From positions 2,294,001-2,358,000 of the forward strand of contig NZ_PGFG01000001.1 of NCBI RefSeq assembly GCF_002797735.1: DNA of 64,000 bases. Reading direction: 5' to 3'. The translations under genes and the position numbers were made by a program. The notes below the pieces were generated by a model. The model saw nothing but the letters and a program-made list of their open reading frames with translations. It searched no databases and was not told the DNA's origin. This DNA is from Thermoflavifilum aggregans. Its GTDB lineage: Bacteria > Bacteroidota > Bacteroidia > Chitinophagales > Chitinophagaceae. Below are positions 55,081 to 64,000 of this stretch, in pieces (positions within the stretch are counted from its first letter, which is position 1; each line of letters starts with the position of its first letter).

Positions 55081-58000
55081 TTAAAAACCTAGATTGATAC
55101 CGGCAGAAACCGTTTTAATGGTGGGTACTGTCAGGTTAAGCTGGCCGGTGATGCCAGCAGCATCGGGATCGTAGACCAGGTTTTTATCTTTCACCCAGGT
55201 CAGTAAATTTTCACCCCTCAAATAAATGGTCAGTGCGTGCACATAAAGTTTTTGCAAAAGATTGGGTGAAAAATCATAACTGAGCTGTATTTCTCTTAAG
55301 CGCACATAATCTCCCTTATACAAAAACCGCGTAGAAAATTCATAGGAACTAGTAGGATTGTTGTACACATATTTCGGCACATCGGTAATATCACCGGGTT
55401 TCTGCCAACGTTGAAGTTCTTTTTTGGTTTTGTTGTAAAATGCGCCAAAGCCATCACCCTGGGTATAGCGTGCCCACACATCCCGTACATAATTTCCCCA
55501 CTGGTAATAGAATTGTGCATACAATTTAATTCCCTTGTAAGATAAAGTAGTGAACACACTTCCAAATCCTTTGGGTGAAGCACTTCCAAACAAAATACGT
55601 TGTGCCTTTGAATAACTGGTAGTCAAAGAATCTTTATATTGATTGGGATCATAATACCAGCGGGCATTGCCGGTTTGCGGATCTACGCCTGCATATTTTC
55701 TTACATACCAGGTTTGGATATCATATCCTTCTTTTTCATAAAAACTTCCGTTCACAAATCCCTGATGATTGGGCAATGTCAGAATTTTATTCTTGTTGAG
55801 CGACAGATTGAATCCGATATCCCATGTGAATGCTGAGCGTACAGGCTGGGCGTCTACAGACAATTCTATACCTCTGTTCTGCAGTGAACCGATATTATCC
55901 GGATAGGAACCAAATCCACTTGTATAGGAAACGGGTACATTAAACAAGAGACCTGTAGTTTTCCGGTTGTACCAGTCAAAATCAATATTTAAACGGTTTG
56001 ACCATATACCCAGATTCAAACCCACATCAAAAGGTTTGTTTTTTTCCCAGGTTAAATTGGGATTGCCGGGGGTGTTGGGTGCACCACCTCCCACCTGATT
56101 GTAGGAAAAATTTGAATTAAAGGCATATAATTCACGCCATACATAGTTCCCGAAGTCTGCATTTCCGTTTTCCCCGTAGGAGATTCTGAATTTTAATGTG
56201 CTGATCAGGGAAGACAAACTGCCTTGCTGGAAAAATTTCTCCTGATCTGCATTCCAGGAAAAGCCTACAGAATAAAAATCCCCAAATCGTTTATTGGCAC
56301 CAAACCGGGAAGAACCATCACGCCGGAAGGAACCTGATACCACATACCGGTTTTGATAGTTGAATTCAGCCCTGGAAAAAGCAGAAGCTATCGCAAAATC
56401 AGCAGCATTGTTGCTGGCTGTTGTAGGCTTGGCACCTACGGCAAGCACATATAAATTCAGATTGTATGGAAAGATCCGGTTTTCCAAGTCGGTAACCTTA
56501 AACTGGTTTAACTGGGATTCATAACCAACCAGAATATTGAAATAGGTGTTTGGCTGAAAATAATAACGATAGTTTAGCGTGTTGGTCCATACCCAGTTGA
56601 ATATATTGGTAATGTTCTGGGATCCTAATCCCTGATAGTTTTTCCCATCTCCGTAAAATGGGTTCCAGTATCGCATTTCCCGAATATTGTCATATTCAAT
56701 CCCAAACCGCATGGAATACCTAAGGTTTTTCAGGATGTTGTAATCTCCGCTGAAATTGCTCAGGATACGCAAAGCATTGAAGTTATTCCGGTCAAATTCG
56801 TTAATAGCCAGGGGGTTGAATAAACCGGTAATCAAATTGCTTGCAGATGTATCCGGTATACCATTGCTATCTGTTGCCTTTGCATTGGGGAGAAGGAAAT
56901 AAGCTGCCAGCAAGGGATTGCGAAATGCACCTCCGGCATAGGGCGTGTGTTGATCCACATCCGATATGTTGGCATTGATTCCAAAACTGATTTTTTCGCT
57001 GACTCGGTTGTTTAAACTAAAATCTGTCGAGTACCGGGTAAGATCCGAACCAATGGTAGCAGCCTGTTGTTTGAACAAACCACCTGAAAGGTAAAAGGTA
57101 GTTCTTTCTGTTCCGCCACTAGCTGAAATATTATACTGTTGCTGGTGCCCGGTGCGAGTAACTACATCCAGCTAGTTGGTATTGGTTGTGGTATCTCCCC
57201 AGTTGCTTAAAAATATAGAAGTAGCAGTAGCATCATCTGGTGCGATCCCGGCATTAATCAAGCCTTCCTTCGTAAGCGTAAAAAATTCATGTGTATTGAG
57301 TGGTTTGGCCGTGTTAGACAGAGCGATGGTATTCCAGCCATACTGCCCGTCAAACCGGATATTGGTTTTTCCGGCTTTGCCTCTTTTGGTAGTAATTAGA
57401 ATCACACCATTAGCTGCGCGGGAGCCATAAATAGATGCGGAAGCTGCATCCTTTAATACGGTTACACTTTCAATGTCATTAGGATTTAAACCGGCCAATG
57501 CGTTGGAGGTTGGTGTATTGCGAGAAAGGTCGCCCGCATTTACCGGCACTCCATCAATAACCCAAAGCGGACCTGCACCGGCATTAAAGGAGCCAATACC
57601 TCGTATGCGCACATTGACGGCCGCCCCCGGCTGCCCGCTGGTAGCGACTACCTGCATGCCGGGTACTTTTCCCTGGAGGTTCTGATCAATAGATGCTAGG
57701 GGAACGTTTTCTACCTGTTTACCGCTAACCTGCGTAAGCGATCCGGTCAGCTCTTTCTGGTTCTGCTGGCCATAACCCACAACCACCACCTCATTGAGCT
57801 GCTTATTGCTTGCTGAAAGGTTGATGTTAACAGACGAACGACCGGCAATGTTGACCTGTTGGGTATTGTAGCCTACAAAGCTGAAAACCAGCGTCTGTGC
57901 ATTTTCGGGCACCTCAAGCCGGAACGTACCATCCAGGCCGGTTTGTGTACCAATATTGGTGCCTTCAACCCTCACAGTTACGCCAGGTAAAGGCGTTCCC

Positions 58001-58104
58001 TTATCTTGGTCAATTACACGACCCGTGAGCAGTCGCTGCTGGGCAAAAAGCCATACAGGCAAACAAAGAACAAAAAGTAGTGAGTAAAACAGTTTCCTTT
58101 TCAT
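55081..58104 (-). pseudogene. SusC/RagA receptor gene with one in-frame amber codon
   Basis: A 1,007-codon gene in one continuous frame apart from a TAG at 57172-57174. Upstream part: signal peptide (MKRKLFYSLLFVLCLPVWLF), extension domain (GRVIDQDKGTPLPGVTV), plug with LWVIDGVPVNAGD and DIESVTVLKDAASASIYGSR, up to TTTNTN. Downstream part continues LDVVTRTGHQQQYNISASGG and the full barrel to INLGF. SusC proteins normally have Trp at this site (an NTNW-L-D pattern), so TGG became TAG by one base change. The ATG-initiated ORF at 57078 is an artefact of the break. Whether the change is real, a base-call error or suppressed cannot be decided here. Confidence 0.9.
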
Positions 58105-58236
58105 AAGCAGAGTTTTTTAAAGGCTCAACAAATTCAAAGGCAATTTTAACAATAAAGTAACAATATACAAGCCCTTGTTAAATTTTTGAATTCGTTTATT
58201 ATTGACACCTTATTAACAAATCTTAATTAGACAACC

Positions 58237-60276
58237 CTACATTTTCCATATCATTTGAATAATAAGCTGATGTTTCAGGGAACCATCGATACGGTCAAGA
58301 CCTGATCCGATTTGATTTTGATCGGAATACCAAGTCGTCGTCCAACGCAAATCCATTTGTACATGCCGACCGGCAGCATAGTGTAAAACCAGATAACCCC
58401 GCCATCCTTTGTGATAATAGTAGGGCAATGAAAACATATACCTTACCGTACGTTCATAAGTATAAATGCGGGCTTCATAATCAGGTACCTGAAACCAGGC
58501 AATCCGGCTGTCCCAGTAAAAACGGCGCCATGGCTGATGACGTACTTCTGCATAGCACGCAAGACCTCTGGAATGAATGGTGTCTGCTTGCTGAAACCAG
58601 TTGGCATAGCCTCGCAAGGTAAGCCACCAGTGCGATGTTTCGTATGCCCAGCCCAATGTATATTGCCACAGGTCAGTAGGAATAGGCTTTTTACCCTCCG
58701 TCGTTTTTAAGTCTTTAGCTCTTCGGCGATAGCGAATCTGCGTTGTAAGCTGTTGGGTTGTGCTGGCAGAGGTAAACATCTTCCAGTCTATCCTGCACAG
58801 ATCGTCGGTGCCCGTCATAGGCCCGCTGATCTGATATCTCCACCAGGGAAAATGAAACAAATCCGCATAAGCATATACCTGCAGGCGCGGCCAATGCATT
58901 TCAGTGGCTGCATACCATCCGGTTTCATTTGCTGTTTCTCCGCTTTCACTGAAACCATTGGCATAAAGGGTATGATAATCTTTGGGATAATACCGCAACA
59001 AAGAACCTATGCTGATAGGCTTGCTGATGGGCATCATCCACCCCTGCAGGAAGGCTATGCGACGATTGGAGCTCCACGCCGCCTCACCAAAGAAATGATG
59101 CATGCCAATACTCCAGGCATAATCCAGGCTGATGTTATACAGTTGATCCCCGGCAAAAGCATACTGGTTATACGTTTGATTGCGCCTTTGCATGGGTATG
59201 CTCAAATGATGATACACACTATTTACAGCCACATGTCCAGAAGAAAAACGGTAGCGCATCTGTGCGCCGGCTGATAAAAGCTGCAATACGTGACGATGGC
59301 TGTTTTCCGTAGATGTGCGGTGATACCCTGTTTCATCCCATGAAGTGATGATGCGATGCCCATCTGCACTATCCCAATATACATCCGGAGAAATAAGGGA
59401 TACAAAACAGGTTTGCTGCCAGTTATGCTCCTGCAACTGTAAGGCTATACCTCTGTAATATCCGTTTTCGGCTGTTCCGGTATGCGCCCTGAGCGGCATG
59501 TTGTTTTTTTCGATCTGAAGGGCATAGGCACTGTGATTGAGGCTGAAGCTCTGCCAGTTGATAAGTCCTTGCCCCATATTGATTTCATAATCTCCCACAA
59601 CCGCTTGCCGCAGGATGGTATTGCCTGTATATGCCAGGTAAAAACCAATATGATCAAAGCCCTGGGAATTAAATGATCTGAAAAATGGCTCCCCTGCATC
59701 TTTTTCAGCAATCAATCCTGCACGAAAATGTGTGCTGCGCAGTTGCCATTTGTTCAGCCATGCATCCGGGCTGCCTATGTAGCGGCTTCCCGTGGTTTTT
59801 ATATAGCCCCACGATCGAGGAATAACCCGCTGATAGCGACTTAACCATTGAAAAGAAGGTGAGGTTGCAGTGGAAAAAGATGAACCCGTGTTTTCATTCA
59901 CCCGTACAAAAGGCAAAATTTGCCGGATGGTGGAGATATCCCATCCTGGAATAGCCTGCAATTCGTATACACTGGTGAAAGCACCCAGTAGTTTGCGATA
60001 GCTCAGCAGGGCTTGAATCTGCAAGGTGTTCAGGAAGGGAAATACAGCCAGCTGCTCGGCTGTTGCTTGATTTAAATCGAGCGGATGCTGCAGATAGGAT
60101 TCCAGTTGATCCTCCCATTCTTCAGCGGCTTCATCGTTTTCTCCGGAAGAAGCCTGTTGATCGTATACCTGCTCAAGTACTGACTGTAGGGTTTGATCGG
60201 CTGATTGCTGGGCAAATAAGGGATATGCATGCATAAAAATCATGCATAGCACCATAGCAGAGCATGGAAAACGCAT
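58237..60276 (-). CDS. Outer-membrane protein with helix-hairpin-helix segment
   Basis: A 679-residue protein. Signal peptide (MRFPCSAMVLCMIFMHAYPL, ending near FAQQ), then an acidic region and a ComEA-like helix-hairpin-helix segment (PLDLNQATAEQLAVFPFLN, SYRKLLGAFTSVYELQAIPG). The remaining 500 or so residues are aromatic-rich beta strands ending in IIQMIWKM, consistent with an outer-membrane barrel. This HhH-plus-barrel architecture recurs in Bacteroidota; function is not established. It starts 178 bases before the dNK gene and is not clearly part of the susC operon. Confidence 0.75.
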   Translation of the reverse strand: MRFPCSAMVLCMIFMHAYPLFAQQSADQTLQSVLEQVYDQQASSGENDEAAEEWEDQLESYLQHPLDLNQATAEQLAVFPFLNTLQIQALLSYRKLLGAFTSVYELQAIPGWDISTIRQILPFVRVNENTGSSFSTATSPSFQWLSRYQRVIPRSWGYIKTTGSRYIGSPDAWLNKWQLRSTHFRAGLIAEKDAGEPFFRSFNSQGFDHIGFYLAYTGNTILRQAVVGDYEINMGQGLINWQSFSLNHSAYALQIEKNNMPLRAHTGTAENGYYRGIALQLQEHNWQQTCFVSLISPDVYWDSADGHRIITSWDETGYHRTSTENSHRHVLQLLSAGAQMRYRFSSGHVAVNSVYHHLSIPMQRRNQTYNQYAFAGDQLYNISLDYAWSIGMHHFFGEAAWSSNRRIAFLQGWMMPISKPISIGSLLRYYPKDYHTLYANGFSESGETANETGWYAATEMHWPRLQVYAYADLFHFPWWRYQISGPMTGTDDLCRIDWKMFTSASTTQQLTTQIRYRRRAKDLKTTEGKKPIPTDLWQYTLGWAYETSHWWLTLRGYANWFQQADTIHSRGLACYAEVRHQPWRRFYWDSRIAWFQVPDYEARIYTYERTVRYMFSLPYYYHKGWRGYLVLHYAAGRHVQMDLRWTTTWYSDQNQIGSGLDRIDGSLKHQLIIQMIWKM

Positions 60277-60392
60277 AGGGTTTATGTTTCAAAGGGTTCA
60301 TTATTTCTTTCATAAGATCAAAAGCAACACCTATCCACCTCATCCCTACCATTTATTTTCGAAAAATAAGAAGTGAGATAAAAAAATGCAAG

Positions 60393-60424
60393 CCTGTGCA
60401 AGGGATGCAGTTAGGCTGCACAGG
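60393..60424 (-). terminator. Hairpin after the deoxynucleoside kinase gene
   Basis: An 8-bp perfect stem (CCTGTGCA/TGCACAGG) with a 16-base loop lies 34 bases past the kinase stop. On the minus strand a T7 run follows after a short gap, so a terminator is likely but not ideal. Confidence 0.45.
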
Positions 60425-60457
60425 TGTATGTGTTTTTATTGCAAAGGTTTCAGCGCA

Positions 60458-61093
60458 TCAGAATAATCCGTACAACTGCGAATCAATGCGGGCAATAATT
60501 TCTCCGAGATCTTCCTCACGCTCTGCAAAACGGTTTTCATCTGCATCTATAATCAGCACGGGCCCTTCGTGGTATTGCTCAATCCATTGATTATAGCGCT
60601 CATTCAGCCGCTTGAGATAATCGAGCCTGATGTTTTCCTCGTATTCACGTCCTCTTTTCTGGATATTATCTACCAGTGTAGGAACCGAAGCCTTGATATA
60701 AATCAGCAGATCGGGAGGTTTGATGAGCTCACGGAGCGTTTGAAACAACTGATAATAATTTTCAAAATCCCTTTTCGACATCAATCCCATATCATGCAGA
60801 TTGGGCGCAAAAATTTCGGCGTCTTCATAAATGGTTCTGTCCTGCACTACCGTTTCGCGGCCACGCTGAATCTCAAGCAGCTGCCGGATGCGATGATGCA
60901 GGAAATAAATCTGCAGGTTAAAAGCCCAGCGCGGCATATCTTCATAAAAATCGTTCAGATAGGGATTGTTCTCTACCTCTTCATATTGCGGTACCCACTG
61001 GTAATGCCTGGCCAGCAGTTCGGTAAGTGTAGTCTTTCCGGCACCTATGTTTCCGGCAATAGCAATGTGTCTGGGCTTTGTTTTTTTCGACAT
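60458..61093 (-). CDS. Deoxynucleoside kinase (dNK family)
   Basis: A 211-residue kinase of the PF01712 family that phosphorylates deoxynucleosides in salvage. Walker A is AGNIGAGKTTLTELLA at residues 14-29, the substrate-binding EEVENNPYLNDFYEDM segment follows, the DRTIYEDAEIFA motif carries the catalytic Asp-Arg, and IYIKASVPTLVDNIQKRGREYE forms the lid region. Length is typical. Which nucleoside it prefers cannot be told. It is divergent from trpS. Confidence 0.93.
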   Translation of the reverse strand: MSKKTKPRHIAIAGNIGAGKTTLTELLARHYQWVPQYEEVENNPYLNDFYEDMPRWAFNLQIYFLHHRIRQLLEIQRGRETVVQDRTIYEDAEIFAPNLHDMGLMSKRDFENYYQLFQTLRELIKPPDLLIYIKASVPTLVDNIQKRGREYEENIRLDYLKRLNERYNQWIEQYHEGPVLIIDADENRFAEREEDLGEIIARIDSQLYGLF

Positions 61094-61239
61094 AAATCCG
61101 TTGCTGTTTTTCCATGATCAAAAGTTGAAAATACAAATTCAACTGCATTGTCTGCATCTTTTTTAGTTTGTTACTGGCTGATGCGCTTTCGCAGCCAACC
61201 TGTGCAGGAGTTTGCGGCGGATGTATTATCTTGCGCCGC

Positions 61240-62244
61240 ATGCAACAGCGCGAGATTGTAGTGAGCGGTATCCGGTCCACCGGTTTTCTGCATCTGGGCA
61301 ATTACTTTGGTGCGATCCGGCAATACCTGCATATGCAGCATACCCATGTTTGCTATTTTTTTGTGGCCGATTATCATTCCCTTACCACCCATCAGGATCC
61401 AACCCAGTTGCGTGCAAATGTGTATCGGGTGTTGGCCGAATACCTGGCGTGCGGCCTGAATCCGGATGAGGCTACTCTTTATGTGCAGAGCGATTTGCCG
61501 GAAACAGCCGAGTTATATCTGCTGCTAAACATGCTTGCCTACAAAGGTGAGCTGGAAAAGGTGCCTACGTTCAAGGAAAAAATCAGAGGCAAACATGAGG
61601 GTATCAATGCCGGATTGCTCACTTACCCCGTGTTGATGGCAGCCGATATTCTCATCCATCGTGCCACCAAAGTGCCTGTGGGTAAGGATCAGGAGCCGCA
61701 CCTGGAAATGGCGCGTAACCTGGCTTCTCGGTTCAACCAGAAATTCGGATTCTTGTTTCCGGAGCCTGTAGCTTTCAGTGAATCAGGTGAACTGCTGAAA
61801 GTACCCAGCCTCGACGGGAAGGGTAAAATGAGCAAGAGTGAAAATGAAATGGCCACCATTTATCTGGCTGATAGTGATGATTTGATCCGGAAAAAAATTG
61901 CCCGCGCCAAAACTGATGCTGGTCCGCAAGCACCAAATAGTCCGAAATCTCCAGAAATCGAAAATTTGTTTTTGTTGCTGAAACTGGTATCGGCACCGGA
62001 AACAGTAGCTTATTTTGAACAGGCTTACGACAACTGCACCATCCGCTACGGTGAGCTGAAACAACAACTGGCAGATGATATGATAAACCTTGTCAGGCCT
62101 ATCCGCGAGCGGGCTGCAGAATTGCAAAAAGATATTGAAACCTTGAAAAAAATCCGCAAAACGGGTGCAGAAAAAGCATGTGCAAGTGCTCAGCAAACCC
62201 TTCAACTGGCCCGTTCTATGATGGGCATCCGGTATGATGAGTAG
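61240..62244 (+). CDS. trpS: Tryptophan--tRNA ligase
   Basis: A 334-residue class I aminoacyl-tRNA synthetase. The HIGH-like motif is in GIRSTGFLHLGNYFGA, the KMSKS motif is GKMSKSENEM, and the DHAHI-type segment appears as VADYHSLTTHQDP. The start at 61240 (MQQREIVVSGIR) is chosen because the extension from 61168 has no homology features and would shift the HIGH motif away from the N-terminus. Cytoplasmic. Confidence 0.95.
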   Translation: MQQREIVVSGIRSTGFLHLGNYFGAIRQYLHMQHTHVCYFFVADYHSLTTHQDPTQLRANVYRVLAEYLACGLNPDEATLYVQSDLPETAELYLLLNMLAYKGELEKVPTFKEKIRGKHEGINAGLLTYPVLMAADILIHRATKVPVGKDQEPHLEMARNLASRFNQKFGFLFPEPVAFSESGELLKVPSLDGKGKMSKSENEMATIYLADSDDLIRKKIARAKTDAGPQAPNSPKSPEIENLFLLLKLVSAPETVAYFEQAYDNCTIRYGELKQQLADDMINLVRPIRERAAELQKDIETLKKIRKTGAEKACASAQQTLQLARSMMGIRYDE

Positions 62245-62390
62245 ATTCGATATTCCCGGGTGATGCAACATAACGTGTCGTTTGACCTTTAAGTAAAAAC
62301 GATCTCAATCTCTCTTTCATTCCTGGAAAACTGATTTCTGTCTTTCTTTCTTCCTGCCTGTTTTACAACCATCCACATTTTTTACTAGAG

Positions 62391-62398
62391 TATCTTTG
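62391..62398 (+). promoter_or_regulatory. Candidate -7 box for the YitT-family gene
   Basis: TATCTTTG, exact TAnnTTTG, five bases before the ATG at 62404. The message would have almost no leader. No clear -33 TTG in the T-rich stretch upstream. Confidence 0.48.
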
Positions 62399-62403
62399 TA
62401 ATC

Positions 62404-63306
62404 ATGCATAGCCAAGCGACCCGCATCCGCCGCTTCAAAGTCCGCAAAGCTCTCTGGCAACGGATTGCAAAAGAAGTTCTGTATTTGATAGCCGGTATAT
62501 TTTCTGCTGGCTTCGGATTGAAAGGTTTTTTGCTGCCCGGGCATTTCCTGGATGGTGGTGTTACAGGTATTTCCCTCCTGCTGCGGTTTGTAACGGGTTA
62601 TCCCTTATCGCTGCTACTGGTCATCATCAACATCCCTTTTGTGCTGATGGGCTACCGCCAGATTTCCCGAACTTTTGCCATAAAGTCGATCCTTGGAATC
62701 ATCGGACTGGCCATTTGCATTGAGCTGGTACATTTTCCGGTTGTTACATCTGATAAACTGCTGATTGCTGTCTTCGGAGGTTTTTTCATCGGAGCTGGCA
62801 CCGGATTGGCTATGCGGGGCGGAGGTGTGCTGGATGGTACAGAAATCCTGTCGGTATTTGTCAGTCGGCATACGGTGTTTACTGTGGGTGATATCATTGC
62901 TGTATTGAATGTGTGCATATTTTCAGTTGCTGCTTTTGTCATCAATGTGGAAACAGCGCTATATGCCATGCTCACCTATCTGAGCGCATCCAAAACTGTA
63001 GATTATCTGGTAAATGGCATCGAAGAATATGTGGGTGTCATGATTATTTCAGATCATAGTGAAATTATCCGAAGAGTACTGATTCATAAATTAGGCAAAG
63101 GTATCACCATTTACAAAGGCCGAAAGGGCATGACCCGCTCCGGGCAAAGCACGCAGGAACTGGATATTATTTACACCGTTGTTACACGGCTGGAGGTACA
63201 GCGGTTGAACAATGAGATCCTGCAGATTGATGACAAGGCCTTCATTGTGCAGACGCCTGTGATTGATACCAAAGGAGGTATGATTCGCCGCAGGCCATTG
63301 CATTAG
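62404..63306 (+). CDS. YitT-family membrane protein
   Basis: A 300-residue protein with five to six membrane helices in the first two thirds (LYLIAGIFSAGFGLKGFLLPG, GGVTGISLLLRF, AVFGGFFIGAGTGLAMRGGG) and a soluble C-terminal DUF2179 domain (YKGRKGMTRSGQSTQELDII, VVTRLEVQRLNNEILQID). This is the usual layout of the YitT/YpjC group. Transport function is assumed in the family but the substrate is not known. Convergent with recN. Confidence 0.9.
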   Translation: MHSQATRIRRFKVRKALWQRIAKEVLYLIAGIFSAGFGLKGFLLPGHFLDGGVTGISLLLRFVTGYPLSLLLVIINIPFVLMGYRQISRTFAIKSILGIIGLAICIELVHFPVVTSDKLLIAVFGGFFIGAGTGLAMRGGGVLDGTEILSVFVSRHTVFTVGDIIAVLNVCIFSVAAFVINVETALYAMLTYLSASKTVDYLVNGIEEYVGVMIISDHSEIIRRVLIHKLGKGITIYKGRKGMTRSGQSTQELDIIYTVVTRLEVQRLNNEILQIDDKAFIVQTPVIDTKGGMIRRRPLH

Positions 63307-63312
63307 TTTTTC

Positions 63313-64000
63313 TTAATCCGGCCGGGCAATGAGTTCGCGTGCATTTTCCAATGCTGCTCTAGTGGGATGATCGCCGCTGAGCATGCGGGCAATGGCTTCC
63401 ACACGGGCTTCTCCTTCCAGCGATTGGACACGCGTGGTAATTTTATGTTTTACTTTTTCCTTGTACACCATCAGATGGGTATCGGCGCGGCCGGCAATCT
63501 GAGGCTGATGTGTGATACAAATGATCTGATGATGCCTGGCCAGCTCGGCCAGCAGCAGCCCTACCTGCCGGGCGGCTTCTCCGGAAATACCCTGATCAAT
63601 TTCATCAAAAATCAGCGTGGGCAGCTGCATATGGGATGCTACCAGGGATTTGATGCACAACATCAAGCGGCTCAATTCCCCACCCGAAGCCACCTGCCGG
63701 ATGGATACAAACTGCCCCGTCTGATTGGCATCCCAAAGGAACTGGATATCATCATGCCCCCATTCGCCGAGGGGTGCGGGCTGCACAACCACCTGAAGCC
63801 GTGCATTGGGCATACCTACCTGCCTGAGCAGCTGATTGACCTGCTCTGCAAAAGGCCCTGCCGCTGCCTGCCGGTGCCGGGAAAGTTCATCGGCCTGCTG
63901 TTGTATAACCACCTGCAGTTGAGCGATCTGATCCTGCAGCTGGCGGATTTGTTCATCGTTCAGGGAAATCCGGCGGACTTTCTCCTCCAGCTCGCGTTGT
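63313..64000 (-). CDS. recN: DNA repair protein RecN, 3' part
   Basis: C-terminal part of RecN, an SMC-like ATPase of double-strand break repair; the gene continues past the right edge of the window. The visible part has a coiled coil (QRELEEKVRRISLNDE onward, to the window end), a stretch PLGEWGHDDIQFLWDANQTG, the ABC signature ASGGELSRLMLCIKSL, Walker B LIFDEIDQGISG and the ICITHQPQIAGRAD switch His. The start codon is outside the window; the GTG that begins the ORF at 63912 is not the start. Confidence 0.95.
   Translation of the reverse strand, partial: QRELEEKVRRISLNDEQIRQLQDQIAQLQVVIQQQADELSRHRQAAAGPFAEQVNQLLRQVGMPNARLQVVVQPAPLGEWGHDDIQFLWDANQTGQFVSIRQVASGGELSRLMLCIKSLVASHMQLPTLIFDEIDQGISGEAARQVGLLLAELARHHQIICITHQPQIAGRADTHLMVYKEKVKHKITTRVQSLEGEARVEAIARMLSGDHPTRAALENARELIARPD

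Noticed and set aside
57078-57172. Treating the two halves of the interrupted susC as two genes
   Set aside because: The halves are in one frame and join at a normal SusC position; the second ATG is internal.
1-64000. tRNA, rRNA or CRISPR features
   Set aside because: No cloverleaf-like intergenic segment, no rRNA sequence, and no regularly spaced repeat array was noticed; I could not run a dedicated search.

Overview
The window comes from a member of the Bacteroidota, most likely a Chitinophagaceae-type organism. This rests on gene content: four SusC/SusD outer-membrane nutrient-uptake pairs, a DUF5683 gene directly after parA-parB, a PolB-like exonuclease, an HhH-plus-barrel outer-membrane protein, and Bacteroidota-type -7 promoter boxes (TAnnTTTG) in front of many start codons. 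No rRNA, tRNA, CRISPR array, integrase or insertion-sequence transposase was recognised.

Layout. (1) 1-5.5 kb, mostly minus strand: parA, parB, DUF5683 and dapB, with an AT-rich patch of about 1.4 kb between DUF5683 and dapB that holds two orphan ORFs and the decayed remains of a PQQ-repeat propeller gene. A UPF0173 metallo-hydrolase lies upstream of parA. (2) 5.5-17 kb: FMN reductase, membrane metallophosphoesterase, PolB-like exonuclease, a membrane coiled-coil protein, a 1192-residue surface/outer-membrane protein, a translationally overlapping TetR/AarF-kinase pair, DUF488, a frameshifted Gfo/Idh/MocA oxidoreductase and a small GlsB-type membrane protein. (3) 17-35 kb, housekeeping: gcvP, an APC permease, a YebC-type regulator, a cupredoxin lipoprotein, an M48 lipoprotein protease, plsY, pnp, rpsO, two glycosyltransferases, an FtsE-like ATPase, a PurM-like synthase, ExbD/ExbB, a deoxyribonucleotidase and an MFS exporter. 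(4) 35-58 kb, accessory: four tandem minus-strand susC/susD operons, two DUF1735 lipoprotein genes and a periplasmic protein gene present as one complete and one truncated copy. (5) 58-64 kb: HhH/barrel protein, deoxynucleoside kinase, trpS, a YitT-family protein and the 3' part of recN, which runs off the right edge.

The most interesting part is region 4. A 728-bp stretch of the gene at 35107-36069 is repeated in direct orientation 6,537 bp away with only three differences, all synonymous. The two copies flank one complete susCD operon, and the second copy has removed the signal peptide of a DUF1735 gene. Three of the four susC genes share an almost identical 5' block (leader, signal peptide, start of the plug-side extension) while the rest of each gene diverges, and at four variable positions one copy looks like a mosaic of the other two. 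The fourth susC carries a single in-frame amber codon at a position where SusC proteins normally have Trp. Together this looks like a nutrient-receptor cluster under active recombination and decay. No glycoside hydrolases, ECF sigma/anti-sigma pairs or hybrid two-component regulators lie beside it.

Positions and motifs come from reading the sequence. Family names come from recognising motifs, not from searches.
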